64,000 bases of DNA from an uncultured Clostridia bacterium (GCA_934631025.1 CAKTXR010000007.1:1-64000), one strand, 5' to 3'; shown: positions 52,212 to 61,787, numbered from the stretch's first letter. Made by a program: numbers and translations. Notes: generated by a model not told the origin, from the sequence alone.

Positions 52212-54164
52212 ATGGCGAATTGTCTCTATGTCGCGCCGAACGGCGACGATAAGGCGAAGGGCACGATCGACGCGCCCTTTAAGACGCTTCAGGCGGCGCT
52301 CAAATGCGTCGAGACGCTGGGCGAGAGCTGCTGGGACGGCGAAATCACCGTCTGCCTGCGCGGCGGCGTGTATCCGATCGACAAGACCGTGTCGATCAGC
52401 GTGACCGCGCCGGTGACCGTGCGCTCCTGTGACGGCGAGCAGGCGATCTTCGACGGCGGCCGCGTGATCTCCGGCTTTGAGGAGGGCGCGCTCAACGGCC
52501 TGCGCTGCTGGACGGCCCGGCTCGAGGACGGCGAATACTTCAACTCGCTGTTCGTGAACGGCGCGCGCAGAACCCGCGCGTTCCTGCCGAAAAAGGACTA
52601 TTACTACATCGAGGACGTGCCCGGCCAGCCGCTCGATCTGCCCTTCAACGTGCCGGGCGACCGCTTCATCGTGAAGGAGGGCGATTTTAAGCCCACGCGC
52701 AACCTGCGCGACGTGCAGGTTCACGTGTTCCACTACTGGTCGGACGAGCTGATGCCGGTTCTCTCCTATGATCCCGAGACGCGGCTGCTTATTTCCGATC
52801 ATCCTTCCCACTACACGCTGCACGACGACCGCAAGAAGCACTATGCCAAATACCGCATCGAGAACCTCTTCGAGGGGCTGACCGAGCCGGGCGACTGGTA
52901 TATCGACCGCGCGGAAAAGACGCTCTATTATCTGCCGATGGACGGCGAGACGATCGAGAACACCGAGGTCGTCGCGCCGGTATGCGAGCAGGCTTTCGAT
53001 ATTCACGACAGCTGCGACTTTACGCTCGACAACGTGACAATCCGCCATTTCGACTGGGCGGTGCATGAGGTGTCCGTGCAGGGGCAGGGCTCCACGCAGG
53101 CGGGCGGCGCTGTGACGTTTGCGCGCTGCCATCGCTGCGCGTTGACCAATTCCGTGATCGAACACGTCGGCTATTATGCGATCGACGTGCGCGAGGGCTG
53201 CTCCGTGATCAAGCTGTGCGGAAACGTGCTGCGCGATATGGGCGCGGGCGGCGTGAAGATCAACGGTACCGACGCGAAGGGCGCGGTCGAGGGGCGCACG
53301 CATCACATCCGCGTGTGCGACAACCTGATCACCGAGGGCGGCCGTCAGTTCCTGGCCGGCATCGGCGTGATCAGCATGCACGCGCATCATGTGACGATCG
53401 CGCACAACGTGATCCACGATCTGTACTATTCCGGCGTGTCGTGCGGCTGGGTGTGGGGCTATGCCGAGAGCGTGTCTCACGACAATATCATCGAGTACAA
53501 TCACATCTACGACATCGGCCATTTCGTGCTGTCGGATATGGGCGGCATTTATATGCTGGGCGTGCAGCCCGGCTCGATCATCCGCTATAATCTGATCCAC
53601 GACATCGAAAAGGCGAATTACGGCGGCTGGGCGATCTATCCCGACGAAGGATCGAGCCACCTCTTGATCGAGAACAACATCGGCTATAACACCACGTCCT
53701 CGTGCTTCCATCAGCACTATGGCCGCGAGAACGTCGTGCGCAACAACATCTGGGCGTTCGGCAGCGAGGGCGTGATCGCCTACACGCGCCTTGAGGAGCA
53801 CGTCGGCTTTACGTTTGAGCGCAACATCGTATTGACCGACGATCAGCCGCTGTTCACCGGCTTCGGCATGGCGGGCATAAAGAGCGACATGAACGTCTAC
53901 TGGGATATTCATGGAAAGCCCCTCGAGTATGCCCCCGATCTGTGGAACCGCGAGACGCGCGTGCCCATGGACTCTCTGAAAAAGCAGGGCTACGATCTGT
54001 TCACCGTGGTGGCCGATCCGCTGCTTCGCGATCCGGCGCACGGCGATTTCACGCTCGATCCGGCCTCGCCCGCGCTGAAGATGGGCTTTGTGCCGATCGA
54101 CATGACGGGACTGGGCGTCCGCGAGGGACGCGGCAAAGATTTTGAAAATCAATCCGAGGAGTGA
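52212..54164 (+). CDS. GH141-like right-handed parallel beta-helix protein
   Basis: 650 aa. The N-terminus YVAPNGDDKAKGTIDAPFKT and GGVYPIDKTVSI match the start of large beta-helix glycosidases. The core block MGGIYMLGVQPGSIIRYNLIHD, GGWAIYPDEGSSHLLIENN and FHQHYGRENVVRNNIWAF is close to what I know of GH141 (fucosidase/xylanase) relatives. There is no signal peptide. GGGAGGG precedes ATG 52212. It is the first gene after the T-box leader and metG follows 6 bp later, so the T-box seems to control both. An in-frame extension into the leader is rejected. Confidence 0.75.
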   Translation: MANCLYVAPNGDDKAKGTIDAPFKTLQAALKCVETLGESCWDGEITVCLRGGVYPIDKTVSISVTAPVTVRSCDGEQAIFDGGRVISGFEEGALNGLRCWTARLEDGEYFNSLFVNGARRTRAFLPKKDYYYIEDVPGQPLDLPFNVPGDRFIVKEGDFKPTRNLRDVQVHVFHYWSDELMPVLSYDPETRLLISDHPSHYTLHDDRKKHYAKYRIENLFEGLTEPGDWYIDRAEKTLYYLPMDGETIENTEVVAPVCEQAFDIHDSCDFTLDNVTIRHFDWAVHEVSVQGQGSTQAGGAVTFARCHRCALTNSVIEHVGYYAIDVREGCSVIKLCGNVLRDMGAGGVKINGTDAKGAVEGRTHHIRVCDNLITEGGRQFLAGIGVISMHAHHVTIAHNVIHDLYYSGVSCGWVWGYAESVSHDNIIEYNHIYDIGHFVLSDMGGIYMLGVQPGSIIRYNLIHDIEKANYGGWAIYPDEGSSHLLIENNIGYNTTSSCFHQHYGRENVVRNNIWAFGSEGVIAYTRLEEHVGFTFERNIVLTDDQPLFTGFGMAGIKSDMNVYWDIHGKPLEYAPDLWNRETRVPMDSLKKQGYDLFTVVADPLLRDPAHGDFTLDPASPALKMGFVPIDMTGLGVREGRGKDFENQSEE

Positions 54165-54170
54165 AGAGAT

Positions 54171-56213
54171 ATGGACAAGAAAACCTTCTACATCACCACG
54201 CCGATCTACTATCCCAGCGGCAACATGCACATCGGCCACACCTACACCACCGTGGCGGCCGACACAATGACCCGCTTCAAGAAGCTGACCGGCTACGACA
54301 CCTATTTCCTCACCGGCACCGACGAGCACGGCCAGAAGATCGAGCGCAAGGCCGCCGAGGCCGGCGTGACCCCGCAGCAGTTCGTCGACAAGATCGTCGC
54401 CGAGACGAAAGAGCTGTGGAAGCTGATGGACATCCAGTACGACGATTTCATCCGCACCACCGACGAGCGCCATGTCAAGATCGTGCAGAAGATATTCAGG
54501 CAGTTCTATGATCAGGGCGACATCTACAAGAGCGAATATGAGGGACTCTACTGCGCGCAGTGCGAGGCCTTCTGGACGCCCACGCAGGTGAAGGAGGACC
54601 CCAAGGGCGGGCTGGGCCTGTGCCCCGACTGCGGCCGCCCCGTCGAGAAGGCGCATGAGGAGAGCTACTTCTTCCGCATGAGCAAATATCAGGACTGGCT
54701 GATCGACTACATCGAGACGCATCCCGATTTCATTCAGCCGCAGTCCCGCGCCAACGAGATGCTGACCAACTTCCTGCGCCCCGGCCTTCAGGATCTGTGC
54801 GTGAGCCGCACGTCGTTTAAGTGGGGCGTGCCGGTCGACTTTGACGACAAGCACGTCGTCTACGTCTGGATCGACGCGCTGTCCAACTACATTACCGCGC
54901 TGGGCTACGGCACCGATCACGACGAGCTGTTTAAGAAATACTGGCCGGCGGACATCCATCTGGTCGGCAAGGAAATCGTGCGCTTCCATACGATCTACTG
55001 GCCCATCATGCTGCACGCGCTGGGCCTGCCGCTGCCCAAGCGGGTGTTCGGCCACGGCTGGCTGCTCTTCGGCAACGACAAGATGAGCAAGTCGAAGGGC
55101 AACGTGGTCTATCCCGGCCCGATCGTCGAGCGCTACGGCGTGGACACGCTGCGCTATTACCTCATGCGCGAGATGCCCTTCGGCGCGGACGGCAACTACA
55201 CCAACGAGGCGCTGCTCACCCGCGTCAACGCCGATCTGGCCAACGATCTGGGCAATCTGGTCAGCCGCACCGTCGCGATGATCGAAAAGTACTTCGGCGG
55301 CGTTGTGCCCGCGCCGGAAGTCGTGGACGAGACGACCGACGCGCCGCTGCTCGAGCGCTTTGCGCATATGCCCGAGCTGGTTGAAAAGAGCATGGACGAC
55401 TTGCAGTTCTCCGTCGCGCTGTCTGAGATCTGGAAGCTGGTGGGCGACTGCAACCGCTATATCGACCTCACGCAGCCCTGGGTGCTGGGCCGCAGCGAGG
55501 AGGGCAAGCCCCGTCTGGCCACGGTCATGTACAATCTCGCCGAGTGCGTGCGCGCCATCGCCGTGGCGGTCGGCCCGGTGATGCCCTCGACCCCCGAGCG
55601 CATATTCGCGCAGCTGGGCGTGACCGATCCTGCGCTCAAGACGTGGGAGTCCATCAAGGCGTTCGGCGGCCTGAAGGCCGGCACCGTCGTCAAGAAGGGC
55701 GAGGCGCTCTTCCCGCGCTTCGACGTGGCCAGGGAGCTGGCCGCGCTCGAGGGCGATAAGGCAGACGACAAGGCCGCCAAGAAGGCGGACAAGGCTGAGA
55801 AGAAGGCCGAAAAGAAAGCCGAAAAGAAAGCCGAGAAGGCCGAGGTCAAGGACGAAAAGAAGGCGGATGACGAGGAAAACGCCGGCCTGATCACCATCGA
55901 CGATTTCGCCAAGGTGAAGCTGCTCACCGCTAAGGTCGTCGCCTGCGAGCGCGTGCCCAAGTCGGACAAGCTGCTCAAGGAGACGCTCGAGGTGGGAGGC
56001 AGCACGCGCACAGTGGTCAGCGGCATCGCCAATTACTATACGCCCGAGGAGATGGTCGGCAAGACCGTCGTGCTGGTCTCGAACCTTGCGCCCCGCAAGA
56101 TGCGCGGCATCGTGTCCGAGGGTATGCTGCTCTGCGCCGAGGACAGCGAGGGCAAATTGAAGCTGGTCACCATTGAGGGCGGCGACTTCGCCTCCGGCAT
56201 GGAAATCGGCTGA
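54171..56213 (+). CDS. metG: Methionyl-tRNA synthetase
   Basis: 680 aa. Class I signatures are NMHIGHTYTT and DKMSKSKGN. A zinc knuckle is formed by CAQC and CPDC (about 126-129 and 146-149 region). An anticodon-binding helical domain is followed by an unusually Lys/Glu/Ala-rich linker (about 525-570). The C-terminal tRNA-binding OB domain (Trbp111-like; AKVKLLTAKVVACERVPKSDKL) completes it. It charges tRNA-Met. GGAG overlaps the end of the preceding beta-helix gene. The T-box at 51910 fits regulation by uncharged tRNA-Met. Confidence 0.97.
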   Translation: MDKKTFYITTPIYYPSGNMHIGHTYTTVAADTMTRFKKLTGYDTYFLTGTDEHGQKIERKAAEAGVTPQQFVDKIVAETKELWKLMDIQYDDFIRTTDERHVKIVQKIFRQFYDQGDIYKSEYEGLYCAQCEAFWTPTQVKEDPKGGLGLCPDCGRPVEKAHEESYFFRMSKYQDWLIDYIETHPDFIQPQSRANEMLTNFLRPGLQDLCVSRTSFKWGVPVDFDDKHVVYVWIDALSNYITALGYGTDHDELFKKYWPADIHLVGKEIVRFHTIYWPIMLHALGLPLPKRVFGHGWLLFGNDKMSKSKGNVVYPGPIVERYGVDTLRYYLMREMPFGADGNYTNEALLTRVNADLANDLGNLVSRTVAMIEKYFGGVVPAPEVVDETTDAPLLERFAHMPELVEKSMDDLQFSVALSEIWKLVGDCNRYIDLTQPWVLGRSEEGKPRLATVMYNLAECVRAIAVAVGPVMPSTPERIFAQLGVTDPALKTWESIKAFGGLKAGTVVKKGEALFPRFDVARELAALEGDKADDKAAKKADKAEKKAEKKAEKKAEKAEVKDEKKADDEENAGLITIDDFAKVKLLTAKVVACERVPKSDKLLKETLEVGGSTRTVVSGIANYYTPEEMVGKTVVLVSNLAPRKMRGIVSEGMLLCAEDSEGKLKLVTIEGGDFASGMEIG

Positions 56214-56228
56214 TAAAGCATAACAGGC

Positions 56229-56265
56229 GTGGATAGCGGACAAAAACCGCTATCCACACTTTTAG
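56229..56265 (+). terminator. Terminator of metG
   Basis: GTGGATAGCGG/CCGCTATCCAC 11-bp stem followed by ACTTTTAG. Confidence 0.7.
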
Positions 56266-56290
56266 AAGGAAGCGATCGGGAGGAATGGAT

Positions 56291-57016
56291 ATGAATCGCG
56301 TTCTTGCGGAGGGGCATCGCGGCTACTGCGCGCGCTATCCCGAAAATACGCTGGTGTCCTATCGCGCGGCGCTCGAGGCCGGCGTGGACGCTATGGAGTT
56401 TGACGTGTGGCAGTCCAAGGACGGCGTGCCGGTCATCATGCACGACGGCAACGCCTATCGCATCTGCGGCGTGGACAAAAAGCTGGGCGACATGACGCTC
56501 GAGGAAATCAAACAGCTGGACGCGGGCGCGAAGTTTTCGCCGGCGTTTGCGGGCGAGCGCGTGCCGACGCTGCGCGAGGTGCTGGAGCTGGCGCGGGAGA
56601 TTCGCCCCGACGTGATGCTGGGCGTTGAGATCAAGCTCTACACCGAGGACACCTGCGACAAGACGGTCGCGCTGCTCAAGGAATACGGCTTTTTCGACAC
56701 CTGCATATTCTATGCGTTCAACGCGCGCATCATCCGCTATCTCAAGACCGTCCATCACGCCCGCACGATGGGCTATCCCGATTTCCAGATGGCCGAATTT
56801 GAGAAGGATTCCTACAAATATTACGACGAGATCGGCCTCAGCATGGCGATCATGCGCTCGGAAATCTTCGACTTTTACAGGGCCAAGGGCATGAAGATGC
56901 ACATCTACTGCGCCGACACCGAGGCCGACGTGCGCGAGGCGATCGAGAAGGGCGCGTCGCTCATCACGGCCAACGAAATCGAGCCGCTGCTGCGCGTGCT
57001 GAAAGGAACTGTATGA
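56291..57016 (+). CDS. Glycerophosphodiester phosphodiesterase family protein
   Basis: 241 aa GDPD TIM barrel. The motif HRGYCARYPENTLVSYRAALEAG has the catalytic His and the PENT element, then EFDVWQSKDGVPVIMHD (metal Glu/Asp and catalytic His) and GVEIKLY (metal Glu). It hydrolyses glycerophosphodiesters to sn-glycerol 3-phosphate and an alcohol. It is cytoplasmic. ATG 56291 is 7 nt from GGAGG; the ATG two codons earlier is too close. Its end overlaps tatD by 4 bp. Confidence 0.93.
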   Translation: MNRVLAEGHRGYCARYPENTLVSYRAALEAGVDAMEFDVWQSKDGVPVIMHDGNAYRICGVDKKLGDMTLEEIKQLDAGAKFSPAFAGERVPTLREVLELAREIRPDVMLGVEIKLYTEDTCDKTVALLKEYGFFDTCIFYAFNARIIRYLKTVHHARTMGYPDFQMAEFEKDSYKYYDEIGLSMAIMRSEIFDFYRAKGMKMHIYCADTEADVREAIEKGASLITANEIEPLLRVLKGTV

Positions 57017-57789
57017 GACTGTTTGACACACACTGCCATCTGACCGACGAGCGCTTTGACGAGGATCGCGCGGAGACCATCGCGCGGATGCAGACGGCTG
57101 GCGTGGAGCGCGCGCTGCTTGTGGGCGACGGCTCGCAGGAAGAGCAGCCCGTGTTCGCGCTTTCTCGGCAATATGACTGGATGTACGCCGCAACCGGCGT
57201 TCACCCGCACGACGCGTCCTGCTGGAGCGCCGCTGCGGCCGCGCGCATAGAGCGCTGCATGGCCGATGAAAAGGCGGTCGCGCTGGGCGAAATCGGGCTG
57301 GACTATCACTACGATCTCTCGCCGAGGGACGTTCAGCGCGCCGTGTTCGAGGAGCAGCTGGACATGGCCTGTCGCCTTGACAAGCCGGTGATCCTCCACA
57401 TCCGCGAAGCGCACGGCGACGCGACCGAGATCCTGACCGCCCATTGGAAGGCCGGCCGGCTGCCGCGCGGCGTGATGCACTGCTATACCGGCAGCTGGGA
57501 GAGCGCGAAAACCTATCTGGCGATGGGGCTGTATATATCCTTTTCCGGTGCGGTGACGTTTAAGAACATCCCCAAGCTGGGCGAGGTGGCCGTGAACGTG
57601 CCCCTCGACCGGCTGCTGGTCGAGACCGACTGCCCATACATGGCCCCCGTGCCCATGCGCGGCAAGCGCAACGAGCCGGCGTTCGTCGCCTACACGGCGC
57701 GGCGCGTGGCCGAGCTGCGCGGCATGGACGAAAACGAGCTGGCGCAGGCGGCGTTTGAAAACGGCTGCCGGCTGTTCGGCATACGATAA
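57013..57789 (+). CDS. tatD: TatD-family metal-dependent hydrolase
   Basis: 258 aa. HxH motif in FDTHCHLTDERFDED, then GEIGLDYHYDLSP, VILHIREAHGDATEIL, MHCYTGSWESAK and the C-terminal LVETDCPYMAPVPMRGKRNEP. It is the TatD/YcfH 3'-5' DNase family, linked to DNA repair and turnover. In Firmicutes this gene often lies next to metG, and here it follows metG and the GDPD gene. ATGA overlap with the upstream gene. Confidence 0.95.
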   Translation: MRLFDTHCHLTDERFDEDRAETIARMQTAGVERALLVGDGSQEEQPVFALSRQYDWMYAATGVHPHDASCWSAAAAARIERCMADEKAVALGEIGLDYHYDLSPRDVQRAVFEEQLDMACRLDKPVILHIREAHGDATEILTAHWKAGRLPRGVMHCYTGSWESAKTYLAMGLYISFSGAVTFKNIPKLGEVAVNVPLDRLLVETDCPYMAPVPMRGKRNEPAFVAYTARRVAELRGMDENELAQAAFENGCRLFGIR

Positions 57790-58148
57790 CGCGGCGCGGC
57801 GCTGGGACGGTTATTGCGTGAAAGCGCGGGCTTGAGCATTGGCCAAACCGGCGAAGGGTGGCTTCTCTTTTGAGTTGCGCTTTATTGGCGCTTCGATAAT
57901 GTGGCGCGGCTGTCGGCGGCGGCGTTCTATTGAGAGACGCGCGGCGCTGGGGGCGTTTTGCGTGAAAGCGCGGATAAGTTGACGAAGAAATGGCTTTCCT
58001 TTCAGAAATACGCTTCAATTTCAGCGCTTTTTGCGCCGGAAATCTCCGTGAATCGGCGCATGGTTTGCGCGGCTGTCGATCCCCTCTGTTTCGACATGAA
58101 CGACGACGGGCGGGGATGAAACACACTTTGTAAGCAAGGAGCGATATT
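57790..58148. other. Intergenic region with a short direct repeat
   Basis: GCGCGGCGCTGGG...TTGCGTGAAAGCGCGG occurs at 57794-57830 and 57939-57973. No gene or clear promoter is visible; ribulokinase starts at its right end. Confidence 0.5.
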
Positions 58149-59816
58149 ATGAGCAAATACGCGCTGGGGATCGACTTTGGCACGCTGTCGGCGCGCGCGC
58201 TGCTGGTCGACGTGGAGAACGGCCGCGAGGTGGCCACGGCGGTCATGGACTATCCGCACGGCGTGTTGGACGAAGCGCTGCCGGACGGAACGCGCCTGCC
58301 GCCCGACTGGGCCTTGCAGGATCCCGCCGACTACATGAAGTGTCTGGGCCGCGTCGTGCCGGACGCGCTGGAGCAGGCGGGCGTGTGCCCATGCGACGTG
58401 ATCGGCGTGGGCGTGGACTTTACCACCTGCACGCTCGTGCCCGTGACGGCGGACGGCACGCCGCTGTGCCAGACGGCCGGTCTCAAGCATGAAAAATATG
58501 CCTATCCGATATTGTGGAAGCATCACGCGGCGCAGGGGCAGGCCACGCGCATGACCGAAGTTGCCGAGGCGCGCGGCGAGGACTTCCTGCGGCTGCGCGG
58601 CGGCAAGGTGGCCTCCGAATGGGCGATCCCGAAGATCTGGCAGGCGCTGGAGGAAGCGCCGGAAATCTATGCGCAGGTCGACCGCTATATGGAAGCGGGC
58701 GACTGGATGGTCATGCGGCTGACCGGCATGGAAGCGCGCTCGAGCTGTCTGGCCGGCTACAAGGCGCTCTGGTCGAAGCGCGCGGGCTATCCGGACGACG
58801 CGTTTTTCGCCGCGCTCGATCCGAGACTGGAGCATGTGATCGACGAGAAGCTCTCGCGCGATGTGCGTTTTGTGTGTACCCGCGCAGGCGTGCTGACCGA
58901 TGAGGGCGCGGCGCTGACCGGCCTTCTGCCCGGCACGCCCGTGGCCGTGGCGCATTCGGACGCGCACGTCGCTCTGCCCGCGGCGGGCATTGTGGGCAAG
59001 GGCGTGATGCTGCTGGTGCTGGGCACGTCGGGCTGTCAGATCGTCATGGACGACGAAGAGAAGGATGTGCCGGGCATCTGCGGCGTGGTGGAGGACGGCG
59101 TGATTCCGGGGCTGTTCGGCTATGAAGCGGGGCAGTGCTGCCTGGGCGATCATTTCGGCTGGTTTGTGGACAGCTGCGTGCCCGCGTCCTATGCGCGCGA
59201 GGCCGAAAAACTGGGCGTGAGCGTTCATCAGCTGCTCACCGAGCGGGCGCGCGCCCTGAAGCCCGGCGAGAGCGGCCTGATCGCGCTCGACTGGTGGAAC
59301 GGCAACCGCTCCGTGCTGGTGGACGCGGATCTGAGCGGCCTGATCGTCGGCCTGACGCTGGCCACGAAGCCGGAGGACATTTATCGCGCGCTGATCGAAG
59401 CCACCGCCTACAGCACGCGCGTCATCATCGAGAATTTCGAGAAGCACGGCGTTGAAGTCAAAGAATTGCGCGCGTGCGGCGGCATTGCGCAGAAGAACGC
59501 GCTGCTGATGCAGATTTACGCGGACGTGCTGGGCCGCGAGATCCGCGTGGCGCGCTCCGAACAGACTACGGCGCTGGGCAGCGCGATGATGGGCGCTGTG
59601 GCGGCGGGCGCGGACAACGGCGGCTACGACGGCATTGCCGACGCGGCGGCGCATATGGCCGGCCTGCGCGAGGAAGCGTATACGCCGAACGCCGAAGCGC
59701 ACGCGGTTTACGACGAGCTTTATTGCGAATATGTCGCGCTGCACGATTACTTCGGGCGCGGCGGCAGCGACGTGATGAAGCGGCTCAAGGCCATCCGGGG
59801 GCGCATGCATGAATAA
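58149..59816 (+). CDS. araB: Ribulokinase
   Basis: 555 aa FGGY-family kinase. The N-terminal motif is YALGIDFGTLSARALLVDV. AraB-type segments are GVGVDFTTCTLVPV, LKHEKYAYPILWKHHAAQGQA, LRLRGGKVASEW and the C-terminal RACGGIAQKNALLMQIYADVLG. It phosphorylates L-ribulose to L-ribulose 5-phosphate in arabinose catabolism. No araA or araD is in the window. AAGGAG precedes the ATG. Its end overlaps the ComEA-like gene by 8 bp. Confidence 0.93.
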   Translation: MSKYALGIDFGTLSARALLVDVENGREVATAVMDYPHGVLDEALPDGTRLPPDWALQDPADYMKCLGRVVPDALEQAGVCPCDVIGVGVDFTTCTLVPVTADGTPLCQTAGLKHEKYAYPILWKHHAAQGQATRMTEVAEARGEDFLRLRGGKVASEWAIPKIWQALEEAPEIYAQVDRYMEAGDWMVMRLTGMEARSSCLAGYKALWSKRAGYPDDAFFAALDPRLEHVIDEKLSRDVRFVCTRAGVLTDEGAALTGLLPGTPVAVAHSDAHVALPAAGIVGKGVMLLVLGTSGCQIVMDDEEKDVPGICGVVEDGVIPGLFGYEAGQCCLGDHFGWFVDSCVPASYAREAEKLGVSVHQLLTERARALKPGESGLIALDWWNGNRSVLVDADLSGLIVGLTLATKPEDIYRALIEATAYSTRVIIENFEKHGVEVKELRACGGIAQKNALLMQIYADVLGREIRVARSEQTTALGSAMMGAVAAGADNGGYDGIADAAAHMAGLREEAYTPNAEAHAVYDELYCEYVALHDYFGRGGSDVMKRLKAIRGRMHE

Positions 59817-60174
59817 ACGGCTGGCGGCGCTGTTCACGGTTTTGACGCTGGCGTTTATGCTGGGCGCGTCGGCGGTTGCGCGGCGTATCGCGGCGGGCGG
59901 CGCGCCGTCGGGCAGCTATCCGGCGCTGAGCAGCGCGGAGAACACGCTCTGCCGCGTGGAGCACGGCGCGGTGCAGATCAACATAAACGCCGCCGATGAG
60001 GAGACGCTCATGCTGCTGGACGGCGTGGGCGAGAAGCTGGCCGCGCGCATCGTCGCCTATCGCGAGGAGCACGGCGCGTTTGCCAGCGTCGAGGAACTCA
60101 CGAACGTCGAGGGAATGGGCGCGGGTAAGCTCAGCGCCCTGCGCGATGAGATTTACTGCGGCGCGGCGGGATAG
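59809..60174 (+). CDS. ComEA-like helix-hairpin-helix protein
   Basis: 121 aa. An N-terminal hydrophobic anchor (about 5-24) is followed by a short linker and a double helix-hairpin-helix domain (about 55-120: ININAADEETLMLLDGVGEKLAARIVAYRE, VEELTNVEGMGAGKLSAL). It binds DNA without sequence specificity; in ComEA this serves DNA uptake. The partner genes comEB/comEC are not here and it is coupled to araB, so competence function is uncertain. Confidence 0.85.
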   Translation: MNKRLAALFTVLTLAFMLGASAVARRIAAGGAPSGSYPALSSAENTLCRVEHGAVQININAADEETLMLLDGVGEKLAARIVAYREEHGAFASVEELTNVEGMGAGKLSALRDEIYCGAAG

Positions 60175-60258
60175 CGCGCCTTTGACGGGCGGGGTTTGAA
60201 AGACACGGGAGCGTGTTCCGAAAATCGTCCGGATGGACGTTTCTACTCATTAAGGCAT

Positions 60259-60300
60259 GAAAAAAGCCGTTTCTCTCGAAGAGGGGGAAACGGCTTTTTG
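60259..60300. terminator. Bidirectional terminator
   Basis: AAAAAGCCGTTTC/GAAACGGCTTTTT 13-bp stem, T-rich on both strands. It separates the ComEA-like gene from the convergent operon. Confidence 0.9.
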
Positions 60301-60305
60301 CGTCC

Positions 60306-61157
60306 TCAGCCCTTGCGGGCGGAGCGGCTTTCCTCAAACAGACTGCTCAGGTGGCGGCCAATATCGCACAGCTGCCGGAGCGCGCCGTCCTTCAGCGCGT
60401 CGGGCAGGGGGCGGACGAAGGCGGGCGCTTCAAACGTCAAATCGCCGCGATAGTCCGCGTCCGCGAGCGCGCGCATGACATTTTCCCAGTCGATCGCGCC
60501 GTAATAGGGCGCGGTGTGCGTGTCGTTTGCGCCGTCGCCGTCCTGAACGTGCAGCGCCCTGAGCCGCCGCCCCAGCGCCAGAATCCCCGCGCGCTGATCG
60601 ATGTGCGCGACGTGCGCGTGGCCCGTGTCCCAGCACGCGCCGAAAAGCGGCGTGTTCAGCGCGTCGAGGAGCGCGATGTGGCGCTCGAGCATGGCGGTCA
60701 GCTCGTCCGGCTTGAACGTGTTCTCCAGCGCGATTTCGACGTTCAGCCGCGCGGCGGATTCGCACAATTCCGTGAAGAACGCCCGATTGCGCTCGAAGAG
60801 CCGCGCTGCGTCGGCGGTTTTTCCGGCGTGAAACACCACGCGCGGGATGTTCAGCAGCGACGCGGCTTCCAGCTGCCGGACGGCCATGGACAACTGCGCG
60901 GGAACGTCGCCGTCCAGATCGATGCGCTTTAAGCCGTGCGCCTGATTGAAGGGCAGGTGAAGCGTCTCGGCAGCCAGACCGACCTGCTCGACCCAGCCGC
61001 GCCATCCGTCGCCGGAAAAGGGGAGCGCGCGGCGCGCGTCGGCGTGATTGACCAGATTCAAATCGGCGCAGTCAAAGCCCGCGGCCCGCACGCGCGCCAT
61101 GGCCGGCCTGAGATCAGCCGAGAGCGGCAGGACGTTCAGCGACGTGGACACCCTCAC
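60306..61157 (-). CDS. Sugar phosphate isomerase/epimerase family (AP-endonuclease-2 fold)
   Basis: 283 aa TIM barrel of the xylose-isomerase-like group. Metal ligands are suggested by IALENTFKP (Glu), ACWDTGHAHVAH (Asp, His), LHVQDGDGANDTH (His) and the C-terminal LTFEAPAF (Glu). Substrates range from sugars to inosose; not assignable here. Its ATG overlaps the end of the PAP2 gene by 4 bp. Confidence 0.85.
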   Translation of the reverse strand: MRVSTSLNVLPLSADLRPAMARVRAAGFDCADLNLVNHADARRALPFSGDGWRGWVEQVGLAAETLHLPFNQAHGLKRIDLDGDVPAQLSMAVRQLEAASLLNIPRVVFHAGKTADAARLFERNRAFFTELCESAARLNVEIALENTFKPDELTAMLERHIALLDALNTPLFGACWDTGHAHVAHIDQRAGILALGRRLRALHVQDGDGANDTHTAPYYGAIDWENVMRALADADYRGDLTFEAPAFVRPLPDALKDGALRQLCDIGRHLSSLFEESRSARKG

Positions 61158-61699
61158 GCGGCGCTCTCCTTCGGCGCGGTGAGCCGATTGAAAATGCGCT
61201 GGCCGATAAAGCCGATCGTCAGTCCCAGCAGCGCGGCGAAGAGCACGTCCGAGGGGAAATGCACAAACAGATACAGCCGCGAAAAGGCGATCAGCACGGC
61301 GAGCGGTATGGCGAAATAGCCGAAGCGGCGGTCGGCCCGAGCCAGCGCCATCGCGCCGATGACCGAGGCCAGCGTATGCCCGGACGGGAAGGAATAGTCG
61401 CGCGGGGTCTTGATGAGCAGATCAATCTCCTCCAGCCAGCAGGGGCGCGAGCGCGCGGCCAGATGCTTCAGCGCGACGTTGCCGATCAGCGCGCCGGTCG
61501 CCAGCGTGGCCAGCAGCAGCGCGCCGTATCTGCGGTATTTCTTCGTCAGCAGCAGCGCAAATCCGGCGATGATCCAGAACGCGCCGCCATTGCCCAGCAG
61601 CGTGATCTTGGGCATGATGAAATCCAGCGCGCGGCAGGACAGCACGGCGCGGATTTTGTGCAGTATCGCCCAGTCTATGTTTTGTATCGTGGTCAGCAT
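61154..61699 (-). CDS. PAP2-family phosphatase
   Basis: 181 aa with about five membrane helices. The acid-phosphatase motifs are KHLAARSRP (C1), SFPSGHT (C2) and SRLYLFVHFPSD (C3), complete. It probably dephosphorylates undecaprenyl pyrophosphate or phosphatidic acid on the outer membrane face. AAGGAG is 6 nt before ATG 61699; the longer frame is rejected. Confidence 0.9.
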   Translation of the reverse strand: MLTTIQNIDWAILHKIRAVLSCRALDFIMPKITLLGNGGAFWIIAGFALLLTKKYRRYGALLLATLATGALIGNVALKHLAARSRPCWLEEIDLLIKTPRDYSFPSGHTLASVIGAMALARADRRFGYFAIPLAVLIAFSRLYLFVHFPSDVLFAALLGLTIGFIGQRIFNRLTAPKESAA

Positions 61700-61787
61700 G
61701 AATGACTCCTTTTCGTGATCAGCATAAACAGAACGCCCCCAAGGGACGCGCGCACGCAAGAAACAGGCATGACTCTATTCTAAAACG

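Noticed and set aside
51537..56243. A minus-strand open frame of 1568 codons opposite the beta-helix and metG genes
   Set aside because: It is antisense to two clearly recognisable genes, rich in H/R/A/L, lacks a ribosome site and family motifs. High GC at third positions suppresses stops in this frame.
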